Shown: positions 48,530 to 56,918 of the stretch, piece after piece
How the letters are laid out: each line of letters starts with the position of its first letter
How positions within the stretch are numbered: the stretch's first letter is position 1
Assembly (NCBI RefSeq): GCF_003113895.1
Contig: NZ_BDUD01000001.1
Span: 3,934,037-3,998,036, forward strand
Direction: 5' to 3'
Length of the DNA: 64,000 nt
Origin: Nostoc commune NIES-4072
GTDB taxonomy: Bacteria > Cyanobacteriota > Cyanobacteriia > Cyanobacteriales > Nostocaceae
Made by a program: the position numbers and the translations under genes
Notes under the pieces: generated by a model
The model's input: only the letters and a program-made list of their open reading frames with translations
What the model was told of the DNA's origin: nothing
Database searches by the model: none

Positions 48530-49069
48530 ATGCGTCTAAATCAATATACTGTTGGCGACTATACTCCAGGCGCACCATACTGGAAGCAACTTCTTTGGTA
48601 CTTTGTAGGGTCGCCCTTAGTTGAAAGTTATTGGCTCCCGCTTTCAGCTTTTAAAATTTGGATACTCCGCATTTTTGGGGCTAAAATCGGTCAAGGTGTC
48701 CGGATTAAACCTGGAGTACGGGTAAAGTTTCCCTGGCGGTTAAACATTGGTGATTTTGTTTGGATTGGGGAAGATGCGTGGATAGATAACGTCGCTCCTG
48801 TGACTATCCAAAGTCATGTTTGCCTGTCTCAAGGAGTGTATCTCTGCACTGGCAATCATGATTGGAATCATCCTGATTTTAAATTGATTAGTGCCCCAAT
48901 CCATATTCAAGAGAGTAGTTGGATTGCCGCCAGATCGGTAATTGGGCCAGGAGTAACAGTTGGTCGCGGAGCGGTACTAACTTTAGGTGGCGTTACTGGG
49001 AAATCACTAGAGCCAATGACTATTTATGCAGGTAATCCGGCTCAACCTATCAAGCAACGAAAGCTTTGA
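48530..49069 (+). CDS. wcaF: WcaF-like acetyltransferase (hexapeptide repeat)
   Basis: This 179-residue protein has the WcaF layout: an N-terminal 'NQYTVGDYTPGAPYWKQLLW' segment, then left-handed beta-helix hexapeptides ('IGQGVRIKPGVRVKFPWRLN', 'IGDFVWIGEDAWIDNVAPV') with the catalytic-region 'GNHDWNHPDFKLI' and 'GPGVTVGRGAVLTLGGV'. It transfers acetyl from acetyl-CoA to a sugar of the polysaccharide. It is the last gene of the locus, 135 bp after the YdcF-like gene. Confidence 0.9.
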   Translation: MRLNQYTVGDYTPGAPYWKQLLWYFVGSPLVESYWLPLSAFKIWILRIFGAKIGQGVRIKPGVRVKFPWRLNIGDFVWIGEDAWIDNVAPVTIQSHVCLSQGVYLCTGNHDWNHPDFKLISAPIHIQESSWIAARSVIGPGVTVGRGAVLTLGGVTGKSLEPMTIYAGNPAQPIKQRKL

Positions 49070-49937
49070 TTTATATCCCCCCAAATACCCGTCAACAAAT
49101 TATCAGTTATCAGTTCAGATAATTGGGTTTAAGTCCCCAACTATATCGGCGTTAACTGACAACTGAACAGGACTTACGCAACTGATCAAACATATCTACG
49201 TTTTTTTAATACATTTGTTCTATAAGGCAAGCGATCGCTTGCGCTGTTTTGTCAGTTCGCACTGTACCAGTTGGGTAAGTTCTGCTGAAAACTAATCACT
49301 CTTTGCCGATTAGTGGTAAGCGTAAGTCATGACTCACTGCGGTTTTGTGGTCTACCTAAGTAAAGCAAGTGACGAACTCGTAAGGCCAGGTTTAAACAAC
49401 ACGATCAACCTTTAGTTGCAGCGCAAAGCCGAAACCAAAGATGTTAGCTTTCTGTTACAGAGGTTTACATTATCTTAAATGTAAAGTTTTGTAACAAAAT
49501 CAAATTTTCCCAGAAAAACCTACCTAATAAAACTGATAGATAAATAGAGGTTAGGCAATATAAAGTTGCATCTTTTACCGTAAAGCTGTACCAACAGACA
49601 TTTTAGAAAGCAAAAGGCAGGTGGAACACCTGTTCTAACATAGCGCTTTCAGAATTGGAAATTGATATCAAAATATGGCAAAGACTATTTGCAGATTTGA
49701 AATTATTTAAATCTGCATAGCTAGATGCCAACCTCTAATGGTTATGACAAATGTGCAAAATAAGCTTGAGGCAAAAGCAGATGAGAGAAGAGACGATATT
49801 AGTTTCAGAATTAGAATCTCGTTTAAAAAAAATTGGGTAATTAGGAGGAAAATCTGCACCAGCAAGTCCACTATTAAAGCTGAGTGGAGTTTATCAAAGT
49901 GCATCAAAATAGTTCTCTAGGAAAAGAAATAACTTAT
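49070..49937 (+). promoter_or_regulatory. Long upstream region of the PKS locus
   Basis: This stretch of about 870 bp separates the polysaccharide locus from the PKS locus. It holds a MITE-like palindrome (49168-49285), a 7-bp-stem hairpin ACTAATC...GATTAGT at 49291-49314, and AT-rich DNA with GTAAAGTTTTGTAAC near 49480. The PKS promoter is probably here. I looked for GTA-N8-TAC (NtcA-type) sites and saw none with the right spacing. Short frames near 49738-49920 are not convincing genes. Confidence 0.5.
49168..49285. repeat. MITE-like palindromic element
   Basis: The ends are inverted copies: CAGGACTTACGCAACTGA on the left and CAGTTGGGTAAGTTCTGCT on the right (the latter reads AGCAGAACTTACCCAACTG on the opposite strand). 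The 118-bp element contains the perfect 16-base palindrome GCAAGCGATCGCTTGC at 49227-49242. Elements with AGGACTTACGCA ends are dispersed in Nostoc-type genomes. It has no coding capacity. Confidence 0.65.
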
Positions 49938-52900
49938 ATGGATGCTGACAGTCAAGAACAATTGCATAGTCAACTGCAACGAGTTCCAATTGCCATTATA
50001 GGTATGTCTGCTTTATTTCCCAAAGCTAAAAACTTGCAGGAATATTGGGATAATATTATTGGCAAAGTCGATTGCATTACTGATATTCCCACTTCTCGCT
50101 GGAATATAGACGACTACTACGACCCAGATCCCACATCTCCTGATAAAACCTACTGTAAGCGGGGTGGATTCATCCCAGACATCGATTTTAACCCTCTGGA
50201 ATTTGGGCTACCTCCAAATATTCTGGAAGTAACAGATGTCGCTCAGTTACTCTCGTTGGTTGTGGCGAAAGCGGCGATGGAAGATGCGGGTTACGGCGAT
50301 AGCAACTTTAGTCACGAACGTACTGGAGTTGTTCTAGGTGTAGTTGGGGGATGTATGCAATTAATCACCCCACTGACTAGCCGATTACAATATCCTGTTT
50401 GGCAAAAAGTTCTTAAAAGCAGTGGCTTATCCGACGAGGATATAGAGAAAATTATCCAGAAAATGAAATTGGCTTATGTAGGTTGGGAAGAAAATTCTTT
50501 TCCAGGTTGGCTAGCTAATGTGGTTGCTGGACGGATTGCTAACCGCTTGAACTTAGGAGGAATGAACTGTGTAGTGGATGCAGCCTGTGCCAGTTCGATG
50601 AGTGCTGTCAAGATGTCTATCAGTGAGTTGCTCGAAGGACGTTGCGACATGATGATCACTGGTGGCGTGGAAACTGATAACTCGATTTTCAACTATATGT
50701 GTTTCAGTAAAACACCTGCTTCATCTAAAAAGGACTTTTTGAATCCTTTCGATGCCGAGTCGGATGGAATGATGGTTGGTGAAGGTATCGGGATGTTGGT
50801 GCTCAAACGGCTTGCGGATGCAGAACGCGATCGCGATCGCATTTATGCAATCATTAAAGGAATCGGCACTGGTAGTGACGGTAAATATAAGAGTATTTAC
50901 GCCCCACGGAAAGAAGGGCAAGCCAAGACATTACGTCGGGCCTACGAAGATGCAGGCATTCCCTGTACAAGCATTGAATTGATTGAAGCTCATGGTACGG
51001 GAACTCCAGCTGGTGATTTATGTGAGTTTACGGCCTTAAACGAAGTTTTTAGCGAGAACAACCCTAACAAACAGCATATTGCTCTGGGAAGCGTCAAATC
51101 TCAAATTGGACATACCAAAGCGGCTGCGGGTTCAGCAAGTATAATTAAAGCTGCTCTAGCTATTTATCACAAGGTACTACCACCTACGATTAACGTTACC
51201 CAACCGAATCCCAAGTTTGGGATGGAAAACTCCCCATTTTACTTAAATACAGAGGTTAGACCGTGGCTTCAGTCTGATCCAAACATTCCAAGACGAGCTG
51301 GAGTGAGTTCATTTGGTTTTGGGGGCACAAATTATCATCTAGTTCTAGAAGAATATAACAAAGAGCAGAGCTATGCCTATCGTATACACACCGCTCCTGG
51401 GTCTGTCTTAATTTGGGCTGATACTCCAGAGCAGTTATTAGTTAAGTGCGAAGCCGCAAAGTTACAGTTAGAATCTGGCACTGGCAATCAATACTATCAA
51501 GAACTAATTAATTCTTCTAAATCTTCAGATATTCCAATTCCCACTGCAAGAGTAGGGTTTATTGCTGTATCCAAAGTTGAGGCTGGTGAATTACTACAAG
51601 TTGCAATTAATCAGCTAAAAAAACAACCGCAAGCAGCATCTTGGGAACACCCGCGTGGAGTCTATTACCGTAAGGCTGGTATGTCTCTAGAAGGCAAAGT
51701 AGTGGCTTTGTTTCCTGGACAAGGGTCTCAGTATTTGAATATGGGTAGTAAATTAGCCATTAACTTCCCTGCCCTACGTCAAACCTACAAGTCTCTGGAC
51801 GAGCTATTTATTCAAGATGGTTTACAACCAATTTCTCAAACTGTTTTTCCTCGTCCGACCTTTGATAGTGAGGAAAAAACTAGCCAGACTAAAGCATTGC
51901 AACGAACTGAAAATGCTCAACCAGCCATAGGCGCTTTTAGTGTAGGTTTATACAAAATTCTACAACAGGCTGGGTTCAAGGCAGATTTTGTTGCAGGGCA
52001 TAGCTTTGGGGAATTGACCGCTCTTTGGGCTGCTGGAGTTTTAAGCGACGCAGATTACTTTTACCTAGTAAAAGCTAGGGGTCAAGCAATGAGTAAGCCG
52101 AACAATGGCCCTGATTGTGATACTGGTACTATGCTGGCTGTGAATGGAGAGATTCGGAAAATCCCAGAAATCATCCAGGGTTTGTCGCATCTGAATATTG
52201 CCAACTTTAATTCTCCGAATCAGGTCGTGCTATCGGGTGCTAATCCAGAAATTGGCACTATACAACAAATTCTTAGCAAACGTGGTTATTCTGTTACCCC
52301 ACTACCTGTATCTGCGGCATTCCACACTCGTTTTGTCAGTCATGCTTGCGAACCCTTTGCCGATGCTGTGCGGTCGATCGCCTTCAATAGTCCAAAAATT
52401 CCGGTTTATTCCAATACAACTGGCGAAGCTTACTCAACTAAGCCTGAGATTATTCAAAAAACTTTAGAAAGTCATCTTTTACAGTCAGTGTTGTTTGAGC
52501 AAGAAATAGAGAATCTCTATGCAGCAGGTGGTTATTGCTTCGTAGAGATTGGGCCTAGGCAGATTCTGACTAATTTTGTGAAGACTACCCTTGGCGATCG
52601 CCCACATCTAGCAATAGCTTTGAATCCCAGTCGGGAAAAAGACAGTGACCTCCAGATGCGGCAAGCTGTTATGCAATTGCGTATAGCTGGTTTATCCTTA
52701 CAAGATATTGATCCCTATCAGTTTGAGCCTCAAACCATTGAAGTGGTTAAATCGCCAGTAAACATCACTCTCAATGGTAGTAATTATGTCAGCGATAAAA
52801 CGAAAGCTACTTTTGAGAAAGCTTTACAGGATGGTCACAAAATCCAATCAAGTATACTTAATAGTGCGGAGTTACAACAAGAGATTCAGCACTCTGTAGT

Positions 52901-54146
52901 GAATCAATTTCAGAACAATTGCGTAAATCAGTCTCTTTTAACTGAAGTTATAAATAGCAACACTAATGTAACTTCACCAGAATCTACAGATATCAACATA
53001 AATGTGATTTCATGCCAACAACCCGAACCTGCAAATGTCAACGCAGGTGCAATTCCAACGGAGGTTGTGACTATGACATCCCCTTACACACCAACTGATA
53101 TTGGCGATTCTACAGATTCATACTTCATTATTCCTATCATTGAGTCAAACGAGATGCTGCAACCTATTTCTCCCTCCCGTTCCAATATCGAGCAAATTGT
53201 AGGCACTGGTCTAGAGAAGCTTTTAACACAATTTTGTAACCATCAATCAGAAATTCTGCGAGTACATGAGCAATATCTCAAGAATCAAGCAGAATGTTCA
53301 CAGTCCTTTTTCCAGTTGATGCAGCAACAATACCGTGTGTTATTAGGAAGCAACAACATCAAATCTCAGCAGGTTGAGTTAGCTCTAGAGGAAACACCAA
53401 CTGACAATTTTGCTCCTCAGACACCTGCTAATACTATGGCTTCTAGCACACCTATTGAAGCACCTCAGACCAAAGTCAACAACAACCTGACTATAGTACC
53501 TCCTACTAAAGTTGAGAGTTCATTACCAGAAACAAAGTCAGTAGCATCTGTTGAAACAGTGGATAAAACTGAGTTATTGATGCAAGTCATTAGTAGTAAA
53601 ACAGGCTATCCAGTAACGATGTTGAACTGGGAAATAAACCCAGGTGCAGATTTAGGTATCGATGCTGTCAAATGGATGGACATCATCAGTGCAATGCAAG
53701 AATTACTTCCAGATGTACCAAAAGTTAATCCTAAAGAATTGGCAGAACAGCCAACTCTTCGCCAAGTTGCTGAATATATTCAAATCTGTATTCCTCAGCC
53801 AACATCTCCTCAAATACCAGTATCTACATCTGTTAATATTGAAACTGTTGTCCCACAACCAGTATCTACTGAAGACACTTTTTTAACCGAGTCGCTATTA
53901 AATGTTATTAGTGACAAAACAGGTTATCCAGCAGAAATGTTAGAGACAGAGATGGATTTAGAAGCAGATTTGGGTGTTGACTCCATCAAGAGAGTAGAAA
54001 TCATTGGTGCAATGCAGACATTATTTCCCAACTTGCCTAAGTTGAGTCCAGAGGAATTGGGAGAACAGCGAACCATTAGCAAGATTGCTAATTATTTGGG
54101 GACAAAAATTACAGAAGCTAAAAAAAAATTCCTTATCGCAGTTTGA
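49938..54146 (+). CDS. Iterative type I PKS, KS-AT-ACP-ACP (HglE/PfaA-like)
   Basis: From ATG 49938 the protein has 1402 residues; an upstream GTG at 49884 is less likely. The ketosynthase (about 15-480) has Cys217 in 'VVDAACASSMSAV', the His motif 'EAHGTGTPAGD' and 'GHTKAAAGSAS'. The acyltransferase (about 555-890) has 'ALFPGQGSQYLNMG' and Ser689 in 'AGHSFGELTALWAAG'. After a low-complexity linker come two carrier domains: ACP1 'ADLGIDAVKWMDI', with Ala1243 at the phosphopantetheine site, and ACP2 'ADLGVDSIKRVEI', with Ser1349. This is the front of an HglE/PfaA-type synthase, which normally continues into a ketoreductase. Here the frame stops soon after an A9 run while the expected continuation is open in the +1 frame. 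Confidence 0.9.
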   Translation: MDADSQEQLHSQLQRVPIAIIGMSALFPKAKNLQEYWDNIIGKVDCITDIPTSRWNIDDYYDPDPTSPDKTYCKRGGFIPDIDFNPLEFGLPPNILEVTDVAQLLSLVVAKAAMEDAGYGDSNFSHERTGVVLGVVGGCMQLITPLTSRLQYPVWQKVLKSSGLSDEDIEKIIQKMKLAYVGWEENSFPGWLANVVAGRIANRLNLGGMNCVVDAACASSMSAVKMSISELLEGRCDMMITGGVETDNSIFNYMCFSKTPASSKKDFLNPFDAESDGMMVGEGIGMLVLKRLADAERDRDRIYAIIKGIGTGSDGKYKSIYAPRKEGQAKTLRRAYEDAGIPCTSIELIEAHGTGTPAGDLCEFTALNEVFSENNPNKQHIALGSVKSQIGHTKAAAGSASIIKAALAIYHKVLPPTINVTQPNPKFGMENSPFYLNTEVRPWLQSDPNIPRRAGVSSFGFGGTNYHLVLEEYNKEQSYAYRIHTAPGSVLIWADTPEQLLVKCEAAKLQLESGTGNQYYQELINSSKSSDIPIPTARVGFIAVSKVEAGELLQVAINQLKKQPQAASWEHPRGVYYRKAGMSLEGKVVALFPGQGSQYLNMGSKLAINFPALRQTYKSLDELFIQDGLQPISQTVFPRPTFDSEEKTSQTKALQRTENAQPAIGAFSVGLYKILQQAGFKADFVAGHSFGELTALWAAGVLSDADYFYLVKARGQAMSKPNNGPDCDTGTMLAVNGEIRKIPEIIQGLSHLNIANFNSPNQVVLSGANPEIGTIQQILSKRGYSVTPLPVSAAFHTRFVSHACEPFADAVRSIAFNSPKIPVYSNTTGEAYSTKPEIIQKTLESHLLQSVLFEQEIENLYAAGGYCFVEIGPRQILTNFVKTTLGDRPHLAIALNPSREKDSDLQMRQAVMQLRIAGLSLQDIDPYQFEPQTIEVVKSPVNITLNGSNYVSDKTKATFEKALQDGHKIQSSILNSAELQQEIQHSVVNQFQNNCVNQSLLTEVINSNTNVTSPESTDININVISCQQPEPANVNAGAIPTEVVTMTSPYTPTDIGDSTDSYFIIPIIESNEMLQPISPSRSNIEQIVGTGLEKLLTQFCNHQSEILRVHEQYLKNQAECSQSFFQLMQQQYRVLLGSNNIKSQQVELALEETPTDNFAPQTPANTMASSTPIEAPQTKVNNNLTIVPPTKVESSLPETKSVASVETVDKTELLMQVISSKTGYPVTMLNWEINPGADLGIDAVKWMDIISAMQELLPDVPKVNPKELAEQPTLRQVAEYIQICIPQPTSPQIPVSTSVNIETVVPQPVSTEDTFLTESLLNVISDKTGYPAEMLETEMDLEADLGVDSIKRVEIIGAMQTLFPNLPKLSPEELGEQRTISKIANYLGTKITEAKKKFLIAV

Positions 54147-54897
54147 TAACCAACAGTCTCTGCTAAATCACCATATTCGGCGCTGTCTAGTCAAACTTAT
54201 GCATCTACCTGCACCTGATTTTTGGGAATTTACTCTACCCCACTTCCGTACTTGTTTGCTTACCGATGACGGTTCCCTCATTACCAATAGACTAGCCAAA
54301 CTATTAAGTGAGCGAGGTTGGCAGGTAGTGGTTCTTAGCTTTCCTCAATCTATAGTGAGCGACACCGGAGGCGATCGCCTCCCTCTACCTCAAGGAGTTA
54401 ATCGCATCGAGCTTACAGATTTAAGTGAGCAGCAATTACAACAAAAACTAGTAGCTATCTCAGAAACTTACGGCGCAATAGGAGCTTTCATTCATCTGCA
54501 CCCTGAACATCAAGTCTGCGATGCTAAATCAGAAAAGTCGATCCTCAAGTATGTATTTCTCTTAGCAAAACATTTGAAGCGATCGCTTAATCAAGCAGCA
54601 CTCACAGGACGCAGTTCTTTCCTTTGTGTTGCTCATCTCGATGGTGAATTTGGATTAGGAACAATCATTGACTTTAGTGCCATTAGTGGTGGTCTATTCG
54701 GTTTGACAAAAACTCTTAATTTAGAGTGGGAGAAGGTGTTCTGCCGGGCGATCGATTTGAGTCCCGAATTCAATCCCGAAACTTCAGCACACTTTATTAT
54801 CGCTGAACTTCACGATCCTAATTCCCTCATTTCGGAAGTTGGATATAACTCTCAAGGAAGAGTAACTTTAGTATCTGAAATAGCATCTCTCCCCTAA
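54085..54897 (+). CDS. KR structural-half region, out of frame with the upstream PKS
   Basis: This frame begins at TTG 54085 and overlaps the PKS end by 62 bp; the first ATG is at 54199. Its text 'HHIRRCLVKLMHLPAPDFWE', 'CLLTDDGSLITNRLAKLLSE', 'GWQVVVLSFP' and 'GGLFGLTKTLNLEWEKVFCR' matches the inactive structural half of the ketoreductase that follows the ACPs in PfaA/HglE-type synthases. The region before ATG 54199 is part of that homology, so an independent start there would lose conserved residues. If the A9 run at 54120-54128 were A8, it would be in frame with the upstream PKS. It is either a real split gene, a frameshift mutation, a slippage site or a sequencing error. Confidence 0.7.
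   Translation: MLIIWGQKLQKLKKNSLSQFDNQQSLLNHHIRRCLVKLMHLPAPDFWEFTLPHFRTCLLTDDGSLITNRLAKLLSERGWQVVVLSFPQSIVSDTGGDRLPLPQGVNRIELTDLSEQQLQQKLVAISETYGAIGAFIHLHPEHQVCDAKSEKSILKYVFLLAKHLKRSLNQAALTGRSSFLCVAHLDGEFGLGTIIDFSAISGGLFGLTKTLNLEWEKVFCRAIDLSPEFNPETSAHFIIAELHDPNSLISEVGYNSQGRVTLVSEIASLP
54120..54128 (+). other. A9 homopolymer at the PKS frame break
   Basis: Nine A residues encode three Lys codons in the KS-AT-ACP frame, which then ends at TGA 54144-54146. Removing one A makes GCT-AAA-AAA-AAT-TCC and joins the upstream frame to the KR structural half. It is the only simple spot where a single-base change restores one continuous reading frame. Confidence 0.8.
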
Positions 54898-54903
54898 TAG
54901 TCT

Positions 54904-55006
54904 ATGTCATTAATTTTGAGGAGTAAAAAAGCTCGTAGTAAGAACTTTAATCCCAAAGTTTTAAGTACTGAAGTGCTGACTACGAACTTATCAAAATTAA
55001 CGACAT
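54904..55006. repeat. 103-bp MITE-like palindrome between KR halves
   Basis: The left arm ATGTCATTAATTTTGA (54904-54919) and the right arm TCAAAATTAACGACAT (54991-55006) are inverted with one mismatch. Inside, GCTCGTAGTAAGAACTTTAA pairs imperfectly with AAGTGCTGACTACGAACTTA. The CTCGTAGTAAG...CTTACTACGAAC type of palindrome is dispersed in Nostoc-type genomes. The element starts seven bases after the end of the KR structural-half frame. Confidence 0.75.
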
Positions 55007-55022
55007 GAACCATTATTAATTT

Positions 55023-55093
55023 ACAGGGCTAAGTTAAATAAATCTTCAGGTAGCTCAAAATTCGAGTTTCCTGAAGCTCATCTCAACCCCTGT
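55023..55093 (+). other. Nested hairpin upstream of the KR-DH gene
   Basis: CTTCAGG (55044-55050) pairs with CCTGAAG (55070-55076), extended by further partly paired bases around an AAAATTC-containing loop. An outer ACAGGG/CCCCTGT stem encloses it. It lies 25 bp before the ATG of the KR-DH gene and could be part of the adjoining repeat or a leader structure. It has no T-run. Confidence 0.4.
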
Positions 55094-55117
55094 GTTGAAA
55101 CAATCCAAATAAGCAAA

Positions 55118-56869
55118 ATGAACACAAACGCCAAGATTGATTCATCATCGGTTATTCTTGTCAGTGGTGGCGGTAGAGGAGTGACAGCACAATGTGTTAT
55201 CCAACTAGCGAAGCAATATCAGTGCAAATTTATCTTACTAGGTCGCTCCAAACTTGTCAAAACTGAACCAGAATGGGCTAAAGATTGCTTCGATGAAGCT
55301 GAGTTAAAAAAGCGTATTATGCAGGATTTAATTGCCCAAAATGAGAAACCTACACCGTTAAAAGTTAAACAAGTATTCAATCATTTATTAGCTCAACGAG
55401 AAATTGCAAAAACAATCTCTACCATTCAGCAAACTGGAGGGCAGGTAGAATATCTCAGTGTAAATATTACCAATAGTTCTGCTTTACAGGCAGAAGTAGC
55501 ACCAGTAGTTCAGCGTTTAGGACGAATTACAGGAATTATTCATGGGGCTGGAAATTTAGCAGATAAATTAATTGAGAATAAAACAGAAGAGGATTTTGAT
55601 ATCGTTTACACTACCAAAATAGAAGGTTTAGAAAGCTTACTTAGCTGTGTAGACCCCAGTCAATTAGATTGCATCATTTTGTTTTCCTCGTTTGTTGCTT
55701 TTTACGGTAATCCAGGTCAATCAGATTATGCATTAGCTAATGAAATACTTAATAAAACAGCCTACCTACTCCAGAGGAAATATCCGTATTGTCGCGTAGT
55801 TTCTATAGGTTGGGGGCCTTGGGATGGTGGTATGGTTACGCCACAATTAAAGAAAGTATTCGCTCAACAAGATATAGAACTAATTCCTTTAGAAGTTGGT
55901 GCCCAGATATTAGTTGATGAATTGAAGTCTGCTCATAATGGAATTGCACAAACTCTGGTAATGAGTAACCCAATTGTCGCCCAACCCAAGCAGCTAAATT
56001 CGGAATTACAATCATTTCGTGTGTCTCGTCAATTAAAATTAACAGCTAACCCTTTTGTATACGATCACGTAATTGGCGGTAATCCCGTTTTGCCAGCCAT
56101 GTGTAGCATTGCGTGGATTGCAAATACTTGTGAGCAACTCTACCCAGGTTACAAATTTTTCAGTTGTAGCAATTATAAAGTTCTCAAGGGAATTATTTTT
56201 GATAATACGTTGGCAAGAGAATACTTTTTAGATTTAAAAGAAATCAGTAAAACTGATACTGGAGAAATAGATTTTGAAGTACTACTATGGAGTGAAAGTG
56301 CTAAAGCTATACCTCATTATCATTACAGTACTAAAATAAAAGTTGTGCAGCACATCCCCTCATCTGATACTTATGAATCTTTTAATCACAGTCAAGACCC
56401 GGAAACTTTGAGGCTATTACCTTATGAAAATGGCGCATTATTTCATGGGTTAAGTTTTAAGGGATTAAAGCGGATTCTCAATATTACTCCCGAAAAACTG
56501 ACTGCTCAATGTTGTTTAGATAAGGTTGAAATCAAAAAACAAGGTCAATTTCCTTTGCAAACATTTAATCCTTATACGGGAGATATTTTATTTCAGTGTT
56601 TAGTAGTTTGGGTGAGGCACTTTGATAATTTAGCTAGCTTGCCTTTACAAGTGCAAAGGCTAGAGCAATTTAAAGCCATTCCCTTCGATGAAGAATTTTA
56701 TGTTTCCGTAGAAGTTATTTCAAGAAGTGAAACGAATATTTTTGCTAATATTACAGCACACGATGCTCAAGGCCAAATCTATGTTCATATATCGCAAATG
56801 CAGGTAACTGCAAGCGCTCGGCTAAACCTTCTGTTTTTACAAAACTATTGTTTAGCAAGAGAGAATTAA
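55118..56869 (+). CDS. Ketoreductase-dehydratase protein (C-terminal PfaA/HglE-type part)
   Basis: The 583-residue protein has an N-terminal catalytic ketoreductase (about 10-285): NADPH motif 'VILVSGGGRGVTAQCVI', 'GIIHGAGNLADKLIENK', Ser in 'IILFSSFVAFYGNPGQ' and Tyr-Ala-Leu-Ala-Asn in 'SDYALANEIL', then 'VSIGWGPWDGGMVTP'. The C-terminal part (about 300-575) is a double-hotdog dehydratase with the HxxxGxxxxP motif 'DHVIGGNPVLP' (His317). Its natural upstream partner is the KR structural half encoded 5' of the MITE-like element. Together they would reduce and dehydrate the ACP-bound beta-keto intermediate. No clear Shine-Dalgarno sequence precedes the ATG. Confidence 0.88.
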   Translation: MNTNAKIDSSSVILVSGGGRGVTAQCVIQLAKQYQCKFILLGRSKLVKTEPEWAKDCFDEAELKKRIMQDLIAQNEKPTPLKVKQVFNHLLAQREIAKTISTIQQTGGQVEYLSVNITNSSALQAEVAPVVQRLGRITGIIHGAGNLADKLIENKTEEDFDIVYTTKIEGLESLLSCVDPSQLDCIILFSSFVAFYGNPGQSDYALANEILNKTAYLLQRKYPYCRVVSIGWGPWDGGMVTPQLKKVFAQQDIELIPLEVGAQILVDELKSAHNGIAQTLVMSNPIVAQPKQLNSELQSFRVSRQLKLTANPFVYDHVIGGNPVLPAMCSIAWIANTCEQLYPGYKFFSCSNYKVLKGIIFDNTLAREYFLDLKEISKTDTGEIDFEVLLWSESAKAIPHYHYSTKIKVVQHIPSSDTYESFNHSQDPETLRLLPYENGALFHGLSFKGLKRILNITPEKLTAQCCLDKVEIKKQGQFPLQTFNPYTGDILFQCLVVWVRHFDNLASLPLQVQRLEQFKAIPFDEEFYVSVEVISRSETNIFANITAHDAQGQIYVHISQMQVTASARLNLLFLQNYCLAREN

Positions 56870-56918
56870 GTACTGGTAATTTACTATCACTTTGCTTATA
56901 AATTAGAAAATATAAAAA

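Noticed and set aside
49707..49920. Short frames on both strands just before the PKS gene, including a 19-codon frame reading MREETILVSELESRLKKIG
   Set aside because: Too short, overlapping each other, no family recognised. A leader peptide cannot be excluded but is unsupported.
49070..49937. Possible NtcA-type regulatory site upstream of the PKS locus
   Set aside because: GTAAAGCTGTAC near 49580 has six bases between GTA and TAC, not the eight expected, so I do not call it.
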